Below, piece after piece: positions 46,440 through 55,250 of a DNA stretch of 64,000 bases. A program made the translations under genes and the position numbers. A model generated the notes under the pieces. The model had not been told where the DNA came from. It worked only from the letters and a program-made list of their open reading frames with translations, and did no database searches. Position 1 is the first letter of the stretch; every line of letters begins with the position of its first letter. Origin of the DNA: Prevotella sp. UBA1705 (lineage in GTDB: Bacteria > Bacteroidota > Bacteroidia > Bacteroidales > Bacteroidaceae); contig DCJH01000026.1 in NCBI GenBank assembly GCA_002317385.1, positions 55,839-119,838 of the forward strand. Reading direction: 5' to 3'.

Positions 46440-47474
46440 TTATTCAAATGTTACTTTGGAGAAGGCCGGCACGTCGATGGCGCAGAAATCCTGGTCCAAA
46501 TATTTGTAATAGCCCACGATGCCGATCATCGCAGCATTGTCTGTGGTATAGCCGAACTTCGGAATATAAATGGTCCAACCATATTTCTCGGCATGCTCGC
46601 GGAAGGCATTGCGCAGTCCGTTGTTGGCAGACACACCGCCGGCCACGGCCACATGCTTGATGCCCGTCTCCTTCACGGCCATGCGCAGCTTCTTCATCAG
46701 GATATCCACGATGGTATGTTCCAGACTGGCTGCAAGGTCTTCCTTGTGATGCTCCACAAAGTCGGGATCCTCGGCCACCCAGTCACGCAGGTTGTAGAGG
46801 AACGAAGTCTTCAGTCCGGAGAACGAGTAGTCCATACCGGGAATATGGGGTTCGGAAAACTTGTAGGCCTGCGGATTGCCCTGACGAGCCAGTTTGTCGA
46901 TGATAGGCCCACCGGGGTAGCCCAGTCCCATCACCTTCGAGCATTTGTCGATGGCCTCGCCGGCTGCATCGTCGATGGTCTGTCCAAGCACCTCAATGTC
47001 GTTATAGGCATTCACCTTCACAATCTGGGAGTTACCACCCGATACCAACAGGCAGATATAGGGGAATGGCGGCATATGACTGTCGTCCTCGCTCTCCTTG
47101 ATATAATGGGCCATCACATGACCCTGCAGGTGGTTCACGTCGATCAAAGGAATCTCAAGGCTACGGGCTAATCCCTTGGCAAAACTCACCCCAACAAGCA
47201 GCGAACCCATGAGTCCGGGGCCACGGGTGAAGGCTATCGCAGAAAGTTGCTCCTTGGTGATGCCTGCGCGCACCAGAGCCTGGTCTACCACGGGCACCAC
47301 ATTCTGCTGATGGGCACGGCTGGCCAGCTCAGGAACCACACCGCCGTAGGCACGATGCACATCCTGCGAAGCCGTCACGTTGCTCAGCAGTACACCGTTT
47401 TTCAGCACAGCTGCAGAGGTGTCGTCGCAACTACTCTCTATACCTAATATATATATATCCTTGTTCTCTTCCAT
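46440..47474 (-). CDS. tsaD: tRNA N6-adenosine threonylcarbamoyltransferase
   Basis: The 344-residue protein transfers the threonylcarbamoyl group onto A37 of ANN-decoding tRNAs, with TsaB and TsaE. GIESSCDDTSAAVL begins the ASKHA fold, and the Fe-binding histidines are in HLQGHVMAH (H115, H119). The ATP site includes LVSGGNSQIV and VAGGVSANNGLR. It lies between map and pncC on the same strand. Confidence 0.97.
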   Translation of the reverse strand: MEENKDIYILGIESSCDDTSAAVLKNGVLLSNVTASQDVHRAYGGVVPELASRAHQQNVVPVVDQALVRAGITKEQLSAIAFTRGPGLMGSLLVGVSFAKGLARSLEIPLIDVNHLQGHVMAHYIKESEDDSHMPPFPYICLLVSGGNSQIVKVNAYNDIEVLGQTIDDAAGEAIDKCSKVMGLGYPGGPIIDKLARQGNPQAYKFSEPHIPGMDYSFSGLKTSFLYNLRDWVAEDPDFVEHHKEDLAASLEHTIVDILMKKLRMAVKETGIKHVAVAGGVSANNGLRNAFREHAEKYGWTIYIPKFGYTTDNAAMIGIVGYYKYLDQDFCAIDVPAFSKVTFE

Positions 47475-47517
47475 GATTCTATTTTTTTAGTCGCTTTGCG
47501 GCGACGGTTCTTTGATG

Positions 47518-48384
47518 TTATTCCGACAAAACCTCTACACCGGTCTCTGTCATCAGGAAGGTATGTTCCCACTGGGCAGAGGGTTTCTCGTCGCCCGAGA
47601 TCACCTCCCAACCGTATGGGTCTTCCTCGTCGATGAACACTTGCCACGTGCCCATGTTGATCATCGGCTCAATGGTAAATACCATTCCGGGAACGAGCAG
47701 CATGCCCGTACCCTTGTGACCATAGTGCACAATGTCGGGTTGCTCGTGCATGGCCATACCCACGCCGTGCCCGCAGAGGTCGCGCACCACGCCATAGTGA
47801 TACTTCTCGGCATGTTTCTGGATGGCATGGCCGATGTCGCCCACAAAACAATAGGGTTTGGCAGCCTCTGCGCCAATCTCCAGACACTCCTTGGTGACGC
47901 GCACCAGCTGCTCCTTCTCGGGCGTGGTCTTGCCGCCAATGATAAACATGCGCGAGGCGTCGCCATAGTATCCGTTGTAGTCGAGCGTCATATCCACATT
48001 CACAATGTCACCCTCTTCCAGCACATCCTCCTCCTTGGGAATACCGTGGCACACCACTTCGTTGATGCTCGTGCATACGCTCTTGGGGAATCCCTCATAG
48101 TTGAGGCACGAGGGGTGACAGTTGTTTTCCTCGCAATACTTCATGCAGATATCGTCAATCTCCTGTGTAGTCATGCCCGGCCGGATGGCCTCGGCCACGG
48201 CATCAAGGCATCCGGTGTTCAGCTTGCCGGCTATCCTGATGCCTTCTATCTGCTCGGGAGTACGAATCATATCTCGGGTTGGCACCAACTTTCCCTTGTT
48301 CTCCCAGTACATCACCTTCTTATCGAGGTCGGTAAGGGGCTGGCCAGGAAGGCAATGCCATCTTTTCTTTTTGTTGAAAACCAT
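47518..48384 (-). CDS. map: Methionine aminopeptidase
   Basis: The 288-residue metalloprotease removes the initiator Met. Metal ligands are in NVDMTLDYNGYYGDASRMF (two Asp), CGHGVG (His), VFTIEPM (Glu) and the last WEHTFLMTETG (Glu). About 35 extra N-terminal residues (KKKRWHCLPGQPLTDLDKK) precede the catalytic domain, as in other Bacteroidetes. A -7 box TAACTTTG (48416-48409) lies before the start. tsaD follows 43 nt downstream. Confidence 0.96.
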   Translation of the reverse strand: MVFNKKKRWHCLPGQPLTDLDKKVMYWENKGKLVPTRDMIRTPEQIEGIRIAGKLNTGCLDAVAEAIRPGMTTQEIDDICMKYCEENNCHPSCLNYEGFPKSVCTSINEVVCHGIPKEEDVLEEGDIVNVDMTLDYNGYYGDASRMFIIGGKTTPEKEQLVRVTKECLEIGAEAAKPYCFVGDIGHAIQKHAEKYHYGVVRDLCGHGVGMAMHEQPDIVHYGHKGTGMLLVPGMVFTIEPMINMGTWQVFIDEEDPYGWEVISGDEKPSAQWEHTFLMTETGVEVLSE

Positions 48385-48408
48385 ATCGTTTTTTATTTAA
48401 TCTACATG

Positions 48409-48416
48409 CAAAGTTA
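48409..48416 (-). promoter_or_regulatory. map -7 box
   Basis: TAACTTTG on the minus strand, 24 nt before the map ATG; no clear -33 element. Confidence 0.45.
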
Positions 48417-48477
48417 ACACTTTTGCCATGAAAAGGGTTACTTATTCCTGAAAAATTGAATCGCCAGGAGCAAAATG

Positions 48478-49110
48478 CTACCCTCTATTTGAACGGAGCA
48501 CCTGCATCACATCTGCCGTCCAGTCTACGCCGTTCTGCGGACAGAGTGTCCTGAATCCCAATTCACTGGCTGAGGCACAGTTCCTCGCGCTGTCGTCTAC
48601 AAACAGTATCTCGTCGGGCTGCGTCTGCTCCTCGCGCAGGATATAGCGGAAGAACAGGTCGCTGGGTTTCATCTCTCCCATCTCGTAGCTGCGGTACATG
48701 CGGTCGAGATAGTGGCTCAGCGGATGACCGTCGCCCGAAAAATCCGGCGAGTTGGCCCACGCCTGGATAAATCCGTTGGTATTGGAGGCGAGGATGGTGC
48801 GGTATCCCAGTTCCCTGATTTGGAGCAGCGCATCGAGCGTATAGCGCGGCACCCTCGTCACATATCCTTTCCAGGCATACTGACATTGCTCCCAGGTGAG
48901 TTCCCTACCAGCATGTTCGCTGAGCCGTTGCCTGAACTCTTCCTCACCGATGCTGCCATCCTCCAGATCGCCGAAGAATCCCGACTGCACGTAAGGATCG
49001 AGCAATCGGTCAGCGTCTGAGACGCCTATCTCCTTGAATCGGCGCACAGGCTCATCATTGTCTATCGTCATAATGACGCCGCCGAGGTCGAAGGCCACTG
49101 TCTTGATCAT
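48478..49110 (-). CDS. HAD-family hydrolase
   Basis: The 210-residue protein has HAD motif I as FDLGGVIMTI (the second Asp of DxD is replaced by Gly, as in the YihX/haloacid-dehalogenase-like group), motif II LASNTNG, motif III lysine in KPSDLFF, and motif IV ILFVDDSARN. The DxG form is known in alpha-D-glucose-1-phosphate phosphatases and soluble epoxide hydrolase N-domains. Substrate is unknown. It follows metH by 18 nt. Confidence 0.85.
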   Translation of the reverse strand: MIKTVAFDLGGVIMTIDNDEPVRRFKEIGVSDADRLLDPYVQSGFFGDLEDGSIGEEEFRQRLSEHAGRELTWEQCQYAWKGYVTRVPRYTLDALLQIRELGYRTILASNTNGFIQAWANSPDFSGDGHPLSHYLDRMYRSYEMGEMKPSDLFFRYILREEQTQPDEILFVDDSARNCASASELGFRTLCPQNGVDWTADVMQVLRSNRG

Positions 49111-49128
49111 ATCTTTTCCTATTGGTTG

Positions 49129-51906
49129 TTATTCGCTAAACAGATCGAGTTTGTTCTTGCGTGCCTCCTCCAACGAAATAATCTTCTGCTGCTGTTGGGC
49201 AAAACCACTGCGCAAACTCTCATATTTCTCTTCTATCTCTTGCAGATACTTGGGGCGTTCGCTGTCGTTGAGCAGTTTGGAAGACGCGATGACGTTTTGC
49301 GCCGCGTCCTTCATCCACACCACCGGACCATCGTATTCGGGTGCAATCTTCAGTGCCACGTGCAACTGCGAGGTGGTGGCTCCACCAATCATGATAGGCA
49401 CCGTCAGTCCGGCACTCTTCATTTCGCGCGCCGTGTTCACCATCTCTTGCAGTGAGGGAGTAATCAGTCCGCTCAGCCCCACCAGGTCGGCCTTCACCTC
49501 GATGGCCTTTTTCACAATGTGCTCAGGGGGCACCATCACGCCCATGTCTATCACTTCATAGTTGTTGCAGCCCATGACCACGCCCACAATGTTCTTTCCA
49601 ATGTCGTGGACGTCGCCCTTCACCGTAGCCAGCACCACCTTTCCGGCACTCGACTGCCCGTCTACCTTCTCAGCCTCGATATAGGGTTGGAGAATGGCCA
49701 CGGCCTGTTTCATGGTGCGTGCGGTCTTCACCACCTGCGGCAAAAACATCTTGCCGGCACCAAAAAGGTTGCCCACTTCGTTCATGCCCTTCATCAGGGG
49801 GCCCTCGATGATATCCACGGCATGGGGATAAACCTCCAGCGCCTCGTGCAAGTCTTCGTCCAGATGTTCGGAGATGCCCTTGCGAAGAGCGTAGACGAGT
49901 CGTTCGGTCAGGTCACCTTGGCGCCATTCCTCATTCTTGTTGTCTGTCTTTGCTATGCCGTCACCCCCCTGGGCAGCCGCCTTACGGGCCTCTTCCTCGG
50001 CCTTCACCTTCTCGGCAAGCTCTATCAAATCCTCGGAAGCGCCACGACGACGGTTCAATATCACGTCCTCGATAATCTTCAGGTGGTCTTCGGGAATATC
50101 GGCGTAGGTCACCTTGGTAGCGGGATTCACGATGCCGAAGTCCATACCCACCTGGATGGCATGGTAGAGGAACACGGCGTGCATGGCCTCACGGATATAG
50201 TCGTTGCCGCGGAAGGAGAAGCTCAGGTTGCTCACGCCACCACTCACATGCACTCCCGGCAGATTCTGCTTGATCCATTCTGTGGCACGGATGAACCCCA
50301 CGGCATAGTCGTCGTGCTCTTCCATACCCGTGGCAATGGCCAGGATATTGGGGTCGAAGATGATATCCAGCGGATTGAATCCTACTTTCTGCGTGAGCAG
50401 GTCATACGAGCGCCGGGCTATTTCGATGCGGCGCTCAAACGAGGTAGCCTGTCCCTGTTCGTCGAAACACATCACCACCACTGCCGCGCCAAAGCGTTTC
50501 ACCTCGCGGGCATGCTGCAGAAACAACTCCTCACCCTCTTTCAGCGAGATGGAATTGACGATACACTTGCCCTGCACACACTTCAGTCCGGCTTGAATCA
50601 CATCCCAGTTGCTGGAGTCGATCATCACCGGCACCCGAGCAATATCGGGTTCCGAGGCGATGAGATTCAGAAAATTGGCCATCTCAGCGGGTGAGTCGAG
50701 CAGGCCATCGTCCATATTAATGTCGATGATGATGGCTCCATCTTCCACCTGTCGGCGGGCAATGGCAGCCGCCTCATCATATTTTTTCTCCTTGACCAGG
50801 CGCAGAAACTTGCGCGACCCGGCCACGTTGCAGCGCTCGCCCACGTTCACGAAATTGATTTCGGGGGTGATATCGAGCAACTCCAAGCCCGAGAGCCACG
50901 TGGTCGTGGACTTCGGGGCGGGCACATGGGGCTTCTTGCCCTGCGACAAGAGATAATATTGACGGATAAATTCCTCAGTGGTGCCGCAGCAGCCACCCAC
51001 GATATTGACGAGTCCCTCGTCGATATATTCGGCAATCTGGGGCGACATGCTCTCGGCCGTCTCGTCGTATTGGCCCATGGAGTTGGGCAATCCGGCGTTG
51101 GGATAGGCCGAGATGTAATAGGGAGCCTTACGGGTGAGCTGTTTGAGGAAGGGTTTCATCTGTCGCGCACCAAACGAGCAGTTGAGTCCTACAGAGAATA
51201 TATCGTAGGCGCTCACGCTGCCGAGGAAGGCCTCAAGGGTCTGTCCGCTCAGCGTTCGCCCGGCCAGATCGCTCACCGTCACGCTGAGCATGATGGGCAG
51301 CGAGAGCCCGGCCTTGGCCATGGCCTGTGTGCAAGCGTCGATGGCACACTTGGCATTGAGGGTGTCGAAGATGGTCTCGATGAGGAAAGCATCTACCCCA
51401 CCCTCTATCAGAGCCTCGGCCTGCTCCATGTAGACGGCCAGCAGGTCGTCGTAGTGCAGCTCGCGGGCAGCTGGATTGCTCACGTCGGGACTCATCGAAC
51501 AGGTCTTGTTGGTGGGACCGATAGAGCCGGCCACAAAGCGCGGCCAGGCCTCGGTGGAATATTCATCGGCTGCCTTTCGGGCCAGTCGGGCACCCTCCAA
51601 GGCCAGCAGTCGACTGCTGTCTTCGAGGTGATAGTCGGCCTGCGACACCCGTTGACTCGAAAAAGTGTTGGTCTCGATGATGTCGGCGCCTGCCTTCAGA
51701 TACTTGCGGTGAATCTCAAGAATAATGTCTGGACGGGTCACATTGAGCAAATCGTTGTTGCCCAGCATCTGGCCCGGCACGTCCTTATTGAGTTCTCCCC
51801 GGAAGTCCTCCTCCACGAGGTCATAACTCTGAATCATCGTACCGTATGCTCCGTCGAGTATCAGTATCTTCTCTTTTACAATTTCTCTTAGCCTATCCTG
51901 ATTCAT
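49129..51906 (-). CDS. metH: Cobalamin-dependent methionine synthase, no reactivation domain
   Basis: The 925-residue enzyme makes methionine from homocysteine and methyltetrahydrofolate. Module order: homocysteine-binding TIM barrel (1-320, zinc cysteines in GLNCSFGA and GGCCGTT), pterin-binding barrel (about 345-610, NVGERCNVAGS start), cobalamin cap and B12 domain with DVHDIGKN (His ligand). The C-terminal AdoMet-binding reactivation domain of the 1200-residue MetH is missing; the protein ends soon after the B12 domain. No cobalamin riboswitch is seen upstream. It follows smpB by 70 nt. Confidence 0.95.
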   Translation of the reverse strand: MNQDRLREIVKEKILILDGAYGTMIQSYDLVEEDFRGELNKDVPGQMLGNNDLLNVTRPDIILEIHRKYLKAGADIIETNTFSSQRVSQADYHLEDSSRLLALEGARLARKAADEYSTEAWPRFVAGSIGPTNKTCSMSPDVSNPAARELHYDDLLAVYMEQAEALIEGGVDAFLIETIFDTLNAKCAIDACTQAMAKAGLSLPIMLSVTVSDLAGRTLSGQTLEAFLGSVSAYDIFSVGLNCSFGARQMKPFLKQLTRKAPYYISAYPNAGLPNSMGQYDETAESMSPQIAEYIDEGLVNIVGGCCGTTEEFIRQYYLLSQGKKPHVPAPKSTTTWLSGLELLDITPEINFVNVGERCNVAGSRKFLRLVKEKKYDEAAAIARRQVEDGAIIIDINMDDGLLDSPAEMANFLNLIASEPDIARVPVMIDSSNWDVIQAGLKCVQGKCIVNSISLKEGEELFLQHAREVKRFGAAVVVMCFDEQGQATSFERRIEIARRSYDLLTQKVGFNPLDIIFDPNILAIATGMEEHDDYAVGFIRATEWIKQNLPGVHVSGGVSNLSFSFRGNDYIREAMHAVFLYHAIQVGMDFGIVNPATKVTYADIPEDHLKIIEDVILNRRRGASEDLIELAEKVKAEEEARKAAAQGGDGIAKTDNKNEEWRQGDLTERLVYALRKGISEHLDEDLHEALEVYPHAVDIIEGPLMKGMNEVGNLFGAGKMFLPQVVKTARTMKQAVAILQPYIEAEKVDGQSSAGKVVLATVKGDVHDIGKNIVGVVMGCNNYEVIDMGVMVPPEHIVKKAIEVKADLVGLSGLITPSLQEMVNTAREMKSAGLTVPIMIGGATTSQLHVALKIAPEYDGPVVWMKDAAQNVIASSKLLNDSERPKYLQEIEEKYESLRSGFAQQQQKIISLEEARKNKLDLFSE

Positions 51907-51976
51907 CTTCTATTCTCCTCTTACATGTTGAATCCTTATACCTATCTGCCTGCCCTGCCGCTGGGTTGCCGGCTCA

Positions 51977-52456
51977 TCAGAAATGCTTGATGGCCCGGTC
52001 CATCTCCCTGCGGTCTTCCTTCTCCTTGAGGGTCTGGCGCTTGTCAAATTCCTTCTTGCCTCGGGCCAGCGCAATGTCCATCTTGGCCCGCCCCTTGCTG
52101 TCGATGAAGACCAGTGTGGGCACGATAGTGAAACCGGGCGCACTGGAATCCTGCTGCAAGTTTCTGATTTCCTTCTTCGAAAGCAGCAGCTTGCGGTCGC
52201 GCTTGGCCTCATGGTTGGCATAGGAGCCGTAGAAATAGGGCGAGATATTCATGCCCTTGACCCACACCTCGCCATTGTTGATATAGCAGAAGGCATCGAC
52301 CAGCGAGGCCTTACCCAAGCGAATCGACTTGATTTCGGTACCCGTGAGCACGATGCCGGCGGTGTAGGTGTCTATAAAAATATATTCGAACGACGCTTTC
52401 TTATTCCTGATTTGTACAGGACTTTTCTTGCGCAGTTCGATGGAATCCTTATTCAT
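51977..52456 (-). CDS. smpB: tmRNA-binding protein SmpB
   Basis: The 159-residue protein delivers tmRNA to stalled ribosomes. The OB-fold core has [32 protein letters not shown] and [20 protein letters not shown]; the basic tail [20 protein letters not shown] reaches the decoding centre. Length is normal. Its start overlaps the end of the DMP19/DUF4375 gene by 8 nt. Confidence 0.97.
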   Translation of the reverse strand: MNKDSIELRKKSPVQIRNKKASFEYIFIDTYTAGIVLTGTEIKSIRLGKASLVDAFCYINNGEVWVKGMNISPYFYGSYANHEAKRDRKLLLSKKEIRNLQQDSSAPGFTIVPTLVFIDSKGRAKMDIALARGKKEFDKRQTLKEKEDRREMDRAIKHF

Positions 52457-52958
52457 GTTCTATGGTTGCAAAGTTCTCTATATGTTCGTCTACATAGTGA
52501 GCCACCTGCGACGTAAACCCTTCCTCGCCTTCCACAAAGGCATCATCGAAGTCGTCGAACTCGCTATACTTCTCATAGAGCGCGTCGAACTCCTCCTGGG
52601 TGCAGTCTTGCTCAATGGCCTCATGGTAGAGGTTATACAGCTTGTGGCTCTTGTTCACTATACGATAGAGGTTTTGCAGGCCCCAGTTGCGCAGAGCCTT
52701 GTCAAAAGGATTGAGATAGACAAATCCACCCAACCCATTGTGAATGAGCTGGATAAAACCACCATCCATCACCTCGTCGCGCATGGATATGTAGCCCAGC
52801 AGCGTCACTTGGTCGGCATTGAGCAGCCCTATGGTTTCATCGTTGAGCTCTCCGCCGATGGCTTTCAGGATGGCTTCCTTGAAGACATCGATAAACTCGT
52901 CCATGCCTTTCTCTGCAGCCTGCTGCAGGTCGGCGTCTTTTACCTTGACCTCTATCAT
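52449..52958 (-). CDS. DMP19/DUF4375 family acidic protein
   Basis: The 169-residue protein has the DUF4375 core: a [20 protein letters not shown] motif at about 81-100 (the family has a VxNGGFxQY-like block), followed by [17 protein letters not shown]. The C-terminal 45 residues are strongly acidic ([20 protein letters not shown]). The Neisseria member DMP19 mimics DNA and binds a repressor; whether that applies here is an inference. It overlaps smpB and has a -7 box TATCTTTG (52991-52984) upstream. Confidence 0.75.
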   Translation of the reverse strand: MIEVKVKDADLQQAAEKGMDEFIDVFKEAILKAIGGELNDETIGLLNADQVTLLGYISMRDEVMDGGFIQLIHNGLGGFVYLNPFDKALRNWGLQNLYRIVNKSHKLYNLYHEAIEQDCTQEEFDALYEKYSEFDDFDDAFVEGEEGFTSQVAHYVDEHIENFATIEHE

Positions 52959-52983
52959 CTTAGTTTCCGAATGTTTTAATATG

Positions 52984-52991
52984 CAAAGATA
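52984..52991 (-). promoter_or_regulatory. -7 box of the DUF4375-smpB unit
   Basis: TATCTTTG on the minus strand, 25 nt before the ATG at 52958. A TTTG lies 17 nt upstream, shorter than the usual 19-20. Confidence 0.5.
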
Positions 52992-53299
52992 ACGATAATA
53001 TTTGAGAACAAAGGGGTTATCCGTAATAATTATTGTGCCGATTCTCGTGGTTTTTCATCGTTTGCACCGCCCTTGGCAGTCGCAATACCACACGAGTGTG
53101 CAATCATCTCATCCATTGAAAAATCAGGAAGCCTGCTCATCAACTCCCTATTTCCTGCCATTCGTCTCACTCAGCGGCTTTCTAAGTCGAAAAAACTCAC
53201 TTTTTAGAACCCTTGATAATCAGCGATTTATCAGCCAATAGGTTTCCATCGCTTTGCCTGAACTATCCAAGCGCCCCATTTTGAGGCCCAAAAACAGCA

Positions 53300-53409
53300 C
53301 TGAGAAAGCCCTTTTCTACTCGCGAATCGGTAGAAATAGCTTCGCAATTACTACCTTCTCGCCTCTCAATCTCTACGAAATCAATGAGAAATAGCGCCAC
53401 CGAGGCTCG
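53300..53409 (+). repeat. 22-bp-period dyad array D (decayed, up to 5 units)
   Basis: Register positions 53300, 53322, 53344, 53366 and 53388. The best unit (53344) begins GCAATTACTACCTTCTCG; 53366 begins TCAATCTCTACG like unit 1 of arrays A and C. The outer units keep only blocks in register (CCTTTTCT at the left as in array A, GAGGCT at the right as in array C unit 3). Confidence 0.6.
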
Positions 53410-53551
53410 TTGATGGCCTATTTTTGTAGAATCCAGAAAATAGGAAATAATAATCTTTCTGAACTTTCCTTACACTTTTTCTCTATCCATCCTCATTTTC
53501 CTAACCACTGTGCAATGCTCTCACAAGGAGGCAAGCCATCCACGATAAGCA

Positions 53552-53593
53552 TAAAAAAAGCAGCCCGCCGCACGTCAATGTGCAACAGGCTGC
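53552..53593 (-). terminator. Terminator of the Fur-family gene at 53619
   Basis: On the minus strand a stem GCAGCC/GGCTGC with inner GCAC/GTGC pairs is followed by a run of seven T. Confidence 0.82.
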
Positions 53594-53618
53594 ATGGGTT
53601 TGCTGAATCGAGAATAGT

Positions 53619-54038
53619 TTAGCTCTTGTGCGAACTGCACTCGCGGCAGATGCCTTTGTAGTAGAGCTGAACGTCGTCCACCATGTGGCCACCCACATTC
53701 TTGGGCTGGGCCATGGCGGGAATTTCCTCGTCGAAGAGGTCGTAGACACGGCCACAATTGCGACAATAGAAATGTACGTGGGGGTGAATATCACCATCGT
53801 AGCATACGCGATGCTCGTCGATGGTAATCATCTGAGCTGCATTGTGCTCCGAAAAGAGACGCAATGTGTTATAAACCGTCGTGCGACTCAAGGTACGAAT
53901 ATCCTTGCAGATACCCTGATAAACCTCTTCCACGGTGGGGTGCGTATTATGGGTCATGAGATAATCCATAATAGCGAGGCGCTGCATGGAGGGGCGAACA
54001 CCACAGCTAACTAAACGATCATATGCTTCCTGGTTCAT
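53619..54038 (-). CDS. Fur-family (PerR-like) transcriptional regulator
   Basis: The 139-residue protein has the winged-helix domain (RPSMQRLAIMDYL, HPTVEEVYQGI, LSRTTVYNTLRLF) and a metal-binding dimerisation domain with HPHVHFYCRNCGRVYD and the second zinc pair CREC at the C-terminus. The structural zinc site (two CxxC) is intact. It could be a PerR or Zur type; the peroxide-sensing His/Asp set is not decisive by eye. A strong promoter and a 13-bp palindrome that could be its operator lie upstream. Confidence 0.92.
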   Translation of the reverse strand: MNQEAYDRLVSCGVRPSMQRLAIMDYLMTHNTHPTVEEVYQGICKDIRTLSRTTVYNTLRLFSEHNAAQMITIDEHRVCYDGDIHPHVHFYCRNCGRVYDLFDEEIPAMAQPKNVGGHMVDDVQLYYKGICRECSSHKS

Positions 54039-54081
54039 TTTTCTGATTTAGTTTCTATTAAACAAATACATGATTTGGCCA

Positions 54082-54113
54082 CAAAGGTACAAATATTCCG
54101 ACATATCTGCAAA
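54082..54113 (-). promoter_or_regulatory. Promoter of the Fur-family gene at 53619
   Basis: On the minus strand TTTG (54113-54110), 20 nt, TACCTTTG (54089-54082); ATG at 54038 is 43 nt away. Confidence 0.78.
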
Positions 54114-54127
54114 TGAATATTGGACAA

Positions 54128-54140
54128 ATTACATTGTAAT
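54128..54140. promoter_or_regulatory. Candidate Fur/PerR-type operator
   Basis: ATTACA-T-TGTAAT is a perfect 6-1-6 palindrome just upstream of the -33 box of the Fur-family gene. Fur-family boxes are AT-rich 6-1-6 or 7-1-7 dyads of this kind. Confidence 0.45.
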
Positions 54141-54225
54141 AACGTAATTTATCCAAAATTTAAACTTTGTTATCTAAAAGCGGCAAAGAGTGAAAACTTG
54201 ATAGTTTTTATTGAGTTTTCAAGCC

Positions 54226-55230
54226 CTACTGCACCGAAACCTCGGCTCCAGGATAGCAAACAATCTTGAGTTTTCTGAACTTTAAATCATGCTTTTTCAC
54301 TGTCCAACGACCGTCCAGCACATAGATTGTCGACTTCTTTGCGCCTTGGAAGGCGGCCACGGCATCGCTGAGGGTCATGTATGCGCCCCTACCCGCTGTC
54401 GAAACAACAGCATCATAGTGCACCACATGCTTGCCTAAGGGCTTGATTGTCCGCCCGATAGCGTCGGCCAGCAGTCCGGCTACCACCCGCGCACCATAGA
54501 TATTGTAGTGGGTATTGTCTCTGCGGCCCTGTGGAATGTTCGGATTCTCTCCGGGCTTGAACCACATGTGGAGGTTGCGCGAGGCCACCACGCCGAGGCT
54601 TTGCTCCAGGTCACGGGTGATCTTGTTGGCGTCGACGAACGGCACATGCAACTTGCTGGCCAACTGGCGGGGCACGTCTTTGTAGGCGCCGTGGGTGTCG
54701 ACGAGGGTGTCTGAGTTCACTTGATCGTCGATGTAGCGCCCATTCCTGAGCGATTCATCATCGATGGTGGAGTCCACCTCATGGTAGAAGTTGCGGCGGG
54801 CCACACAACTGAACAGCACGGGAATGCCTCCATGCTGGCGAGTCTCGTTGACATAGCGCGTGAGATTGGTGTCGAAAGTGGTGCCGGGAGTGGTGTGTCG
54901 CGCAGGGTCAGGCTTTTCGTCGTTGTGGCCAAACTGGATGAAGACATAGTCGCCGGGCTTGATTTTGTCGAGCACTTGCTGCCATCGTCCCTCGTCTAAG
55001 AAGCTCTTCGACGAGCGTCCATTCACGGCATGATTGTCCACAAGCACGTCATCGTCAAAAAATCCCTGCAGCATCATGCCCCAACCGCGTTCCGGATTGG
55101 TTGCGGGATTCTTCTTTTCGGCAGCCGTGGAGTCGCCAATAATAAAGATAGTGGTATGTTTCCGGCCCGACGTGAGGGCAAGGACCAAAGATAATGTGAG
55201 TAGAAAAGTGATGAGTTTGTTTGTTTTCAT
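54226..55230 (-). CDS. SGNH rhamnogalacturonan acetylesterase-like protein with a pectinesterase-like C-terminal fragment
   Basis: The protein has 334 residues from the ATG at 55230, with a signal peptide (MKTNKLITFLLTLSLVLALT). The SGNH hydrolase blocks are intact: IIGDSTAAEK (Ser), NHAVNGRSSKSF (Gly), IQFGHND (Asn) and DNTHYNIYGA (Asp-x-x-His). This pattern fits rhamnogalacturonan acetylesterases that deacetylate pectin. The last 65 residues, HYDAVVSTAGRGAYMTLSDA and then IYVLDGRWTVKKH, look like the first strands of a pectin methylesterase beta-helix but stop there. It stands alone. A complete esterase domain with a C-terminal remnant is the simplest reading. Confidence 0.82.
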   Translation of the reverse strand: MKTNKLITFLLTLSLVLALTSGRKHTTIFIIGDSTAAEKKNPATNPERGWGMMLQGFFDDDVLVDNHAVNGRSSKSFLDEGRWQQVLDKIKPGDYVFIQFGHNDEKPDPARHTTPGTTFDTNLTRYVNETRQHGGIPVLFSCVARRNFYHEVDSTIDDESLRNGRYIDDQVNSDTLVDTHGAYKDVPRQLASKLHVPFVDANKITRDLEQSLGVVASRNLHMWFKPGENPNIPQGRRDNTHYNIYGARVVAGLLADAIGRTIKPLGKHVVHYDAVVSTAGRGAYMTLSDAVAAFQGAKKSTIYVLDGRWTVKKHDLKFRKLKIVCYPGAEVSVQ

Positions 55231-55250
55231 TGTGTTTGTTGATAGTAAGA

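Larger units (their letters stand above)
52959..53618. other. Intergenic region, DUF4375 to Fur-family gene
   Basis: The region holds the -7 box of the DUF4375-smpB unit, repeat array D (53300-53409) and the terminator of the Fur-family gene (53552-53593). No coding frame is credible. Confidence 0.6.

Noticed and set aside
51907..51976. Cobalamin or SAM riboswitch before metH
   Set aside because: The 70-nt gap to smpB is too short for a known cobalamin riboswitch and no conserved B12-box or SAM-I core can be seen.
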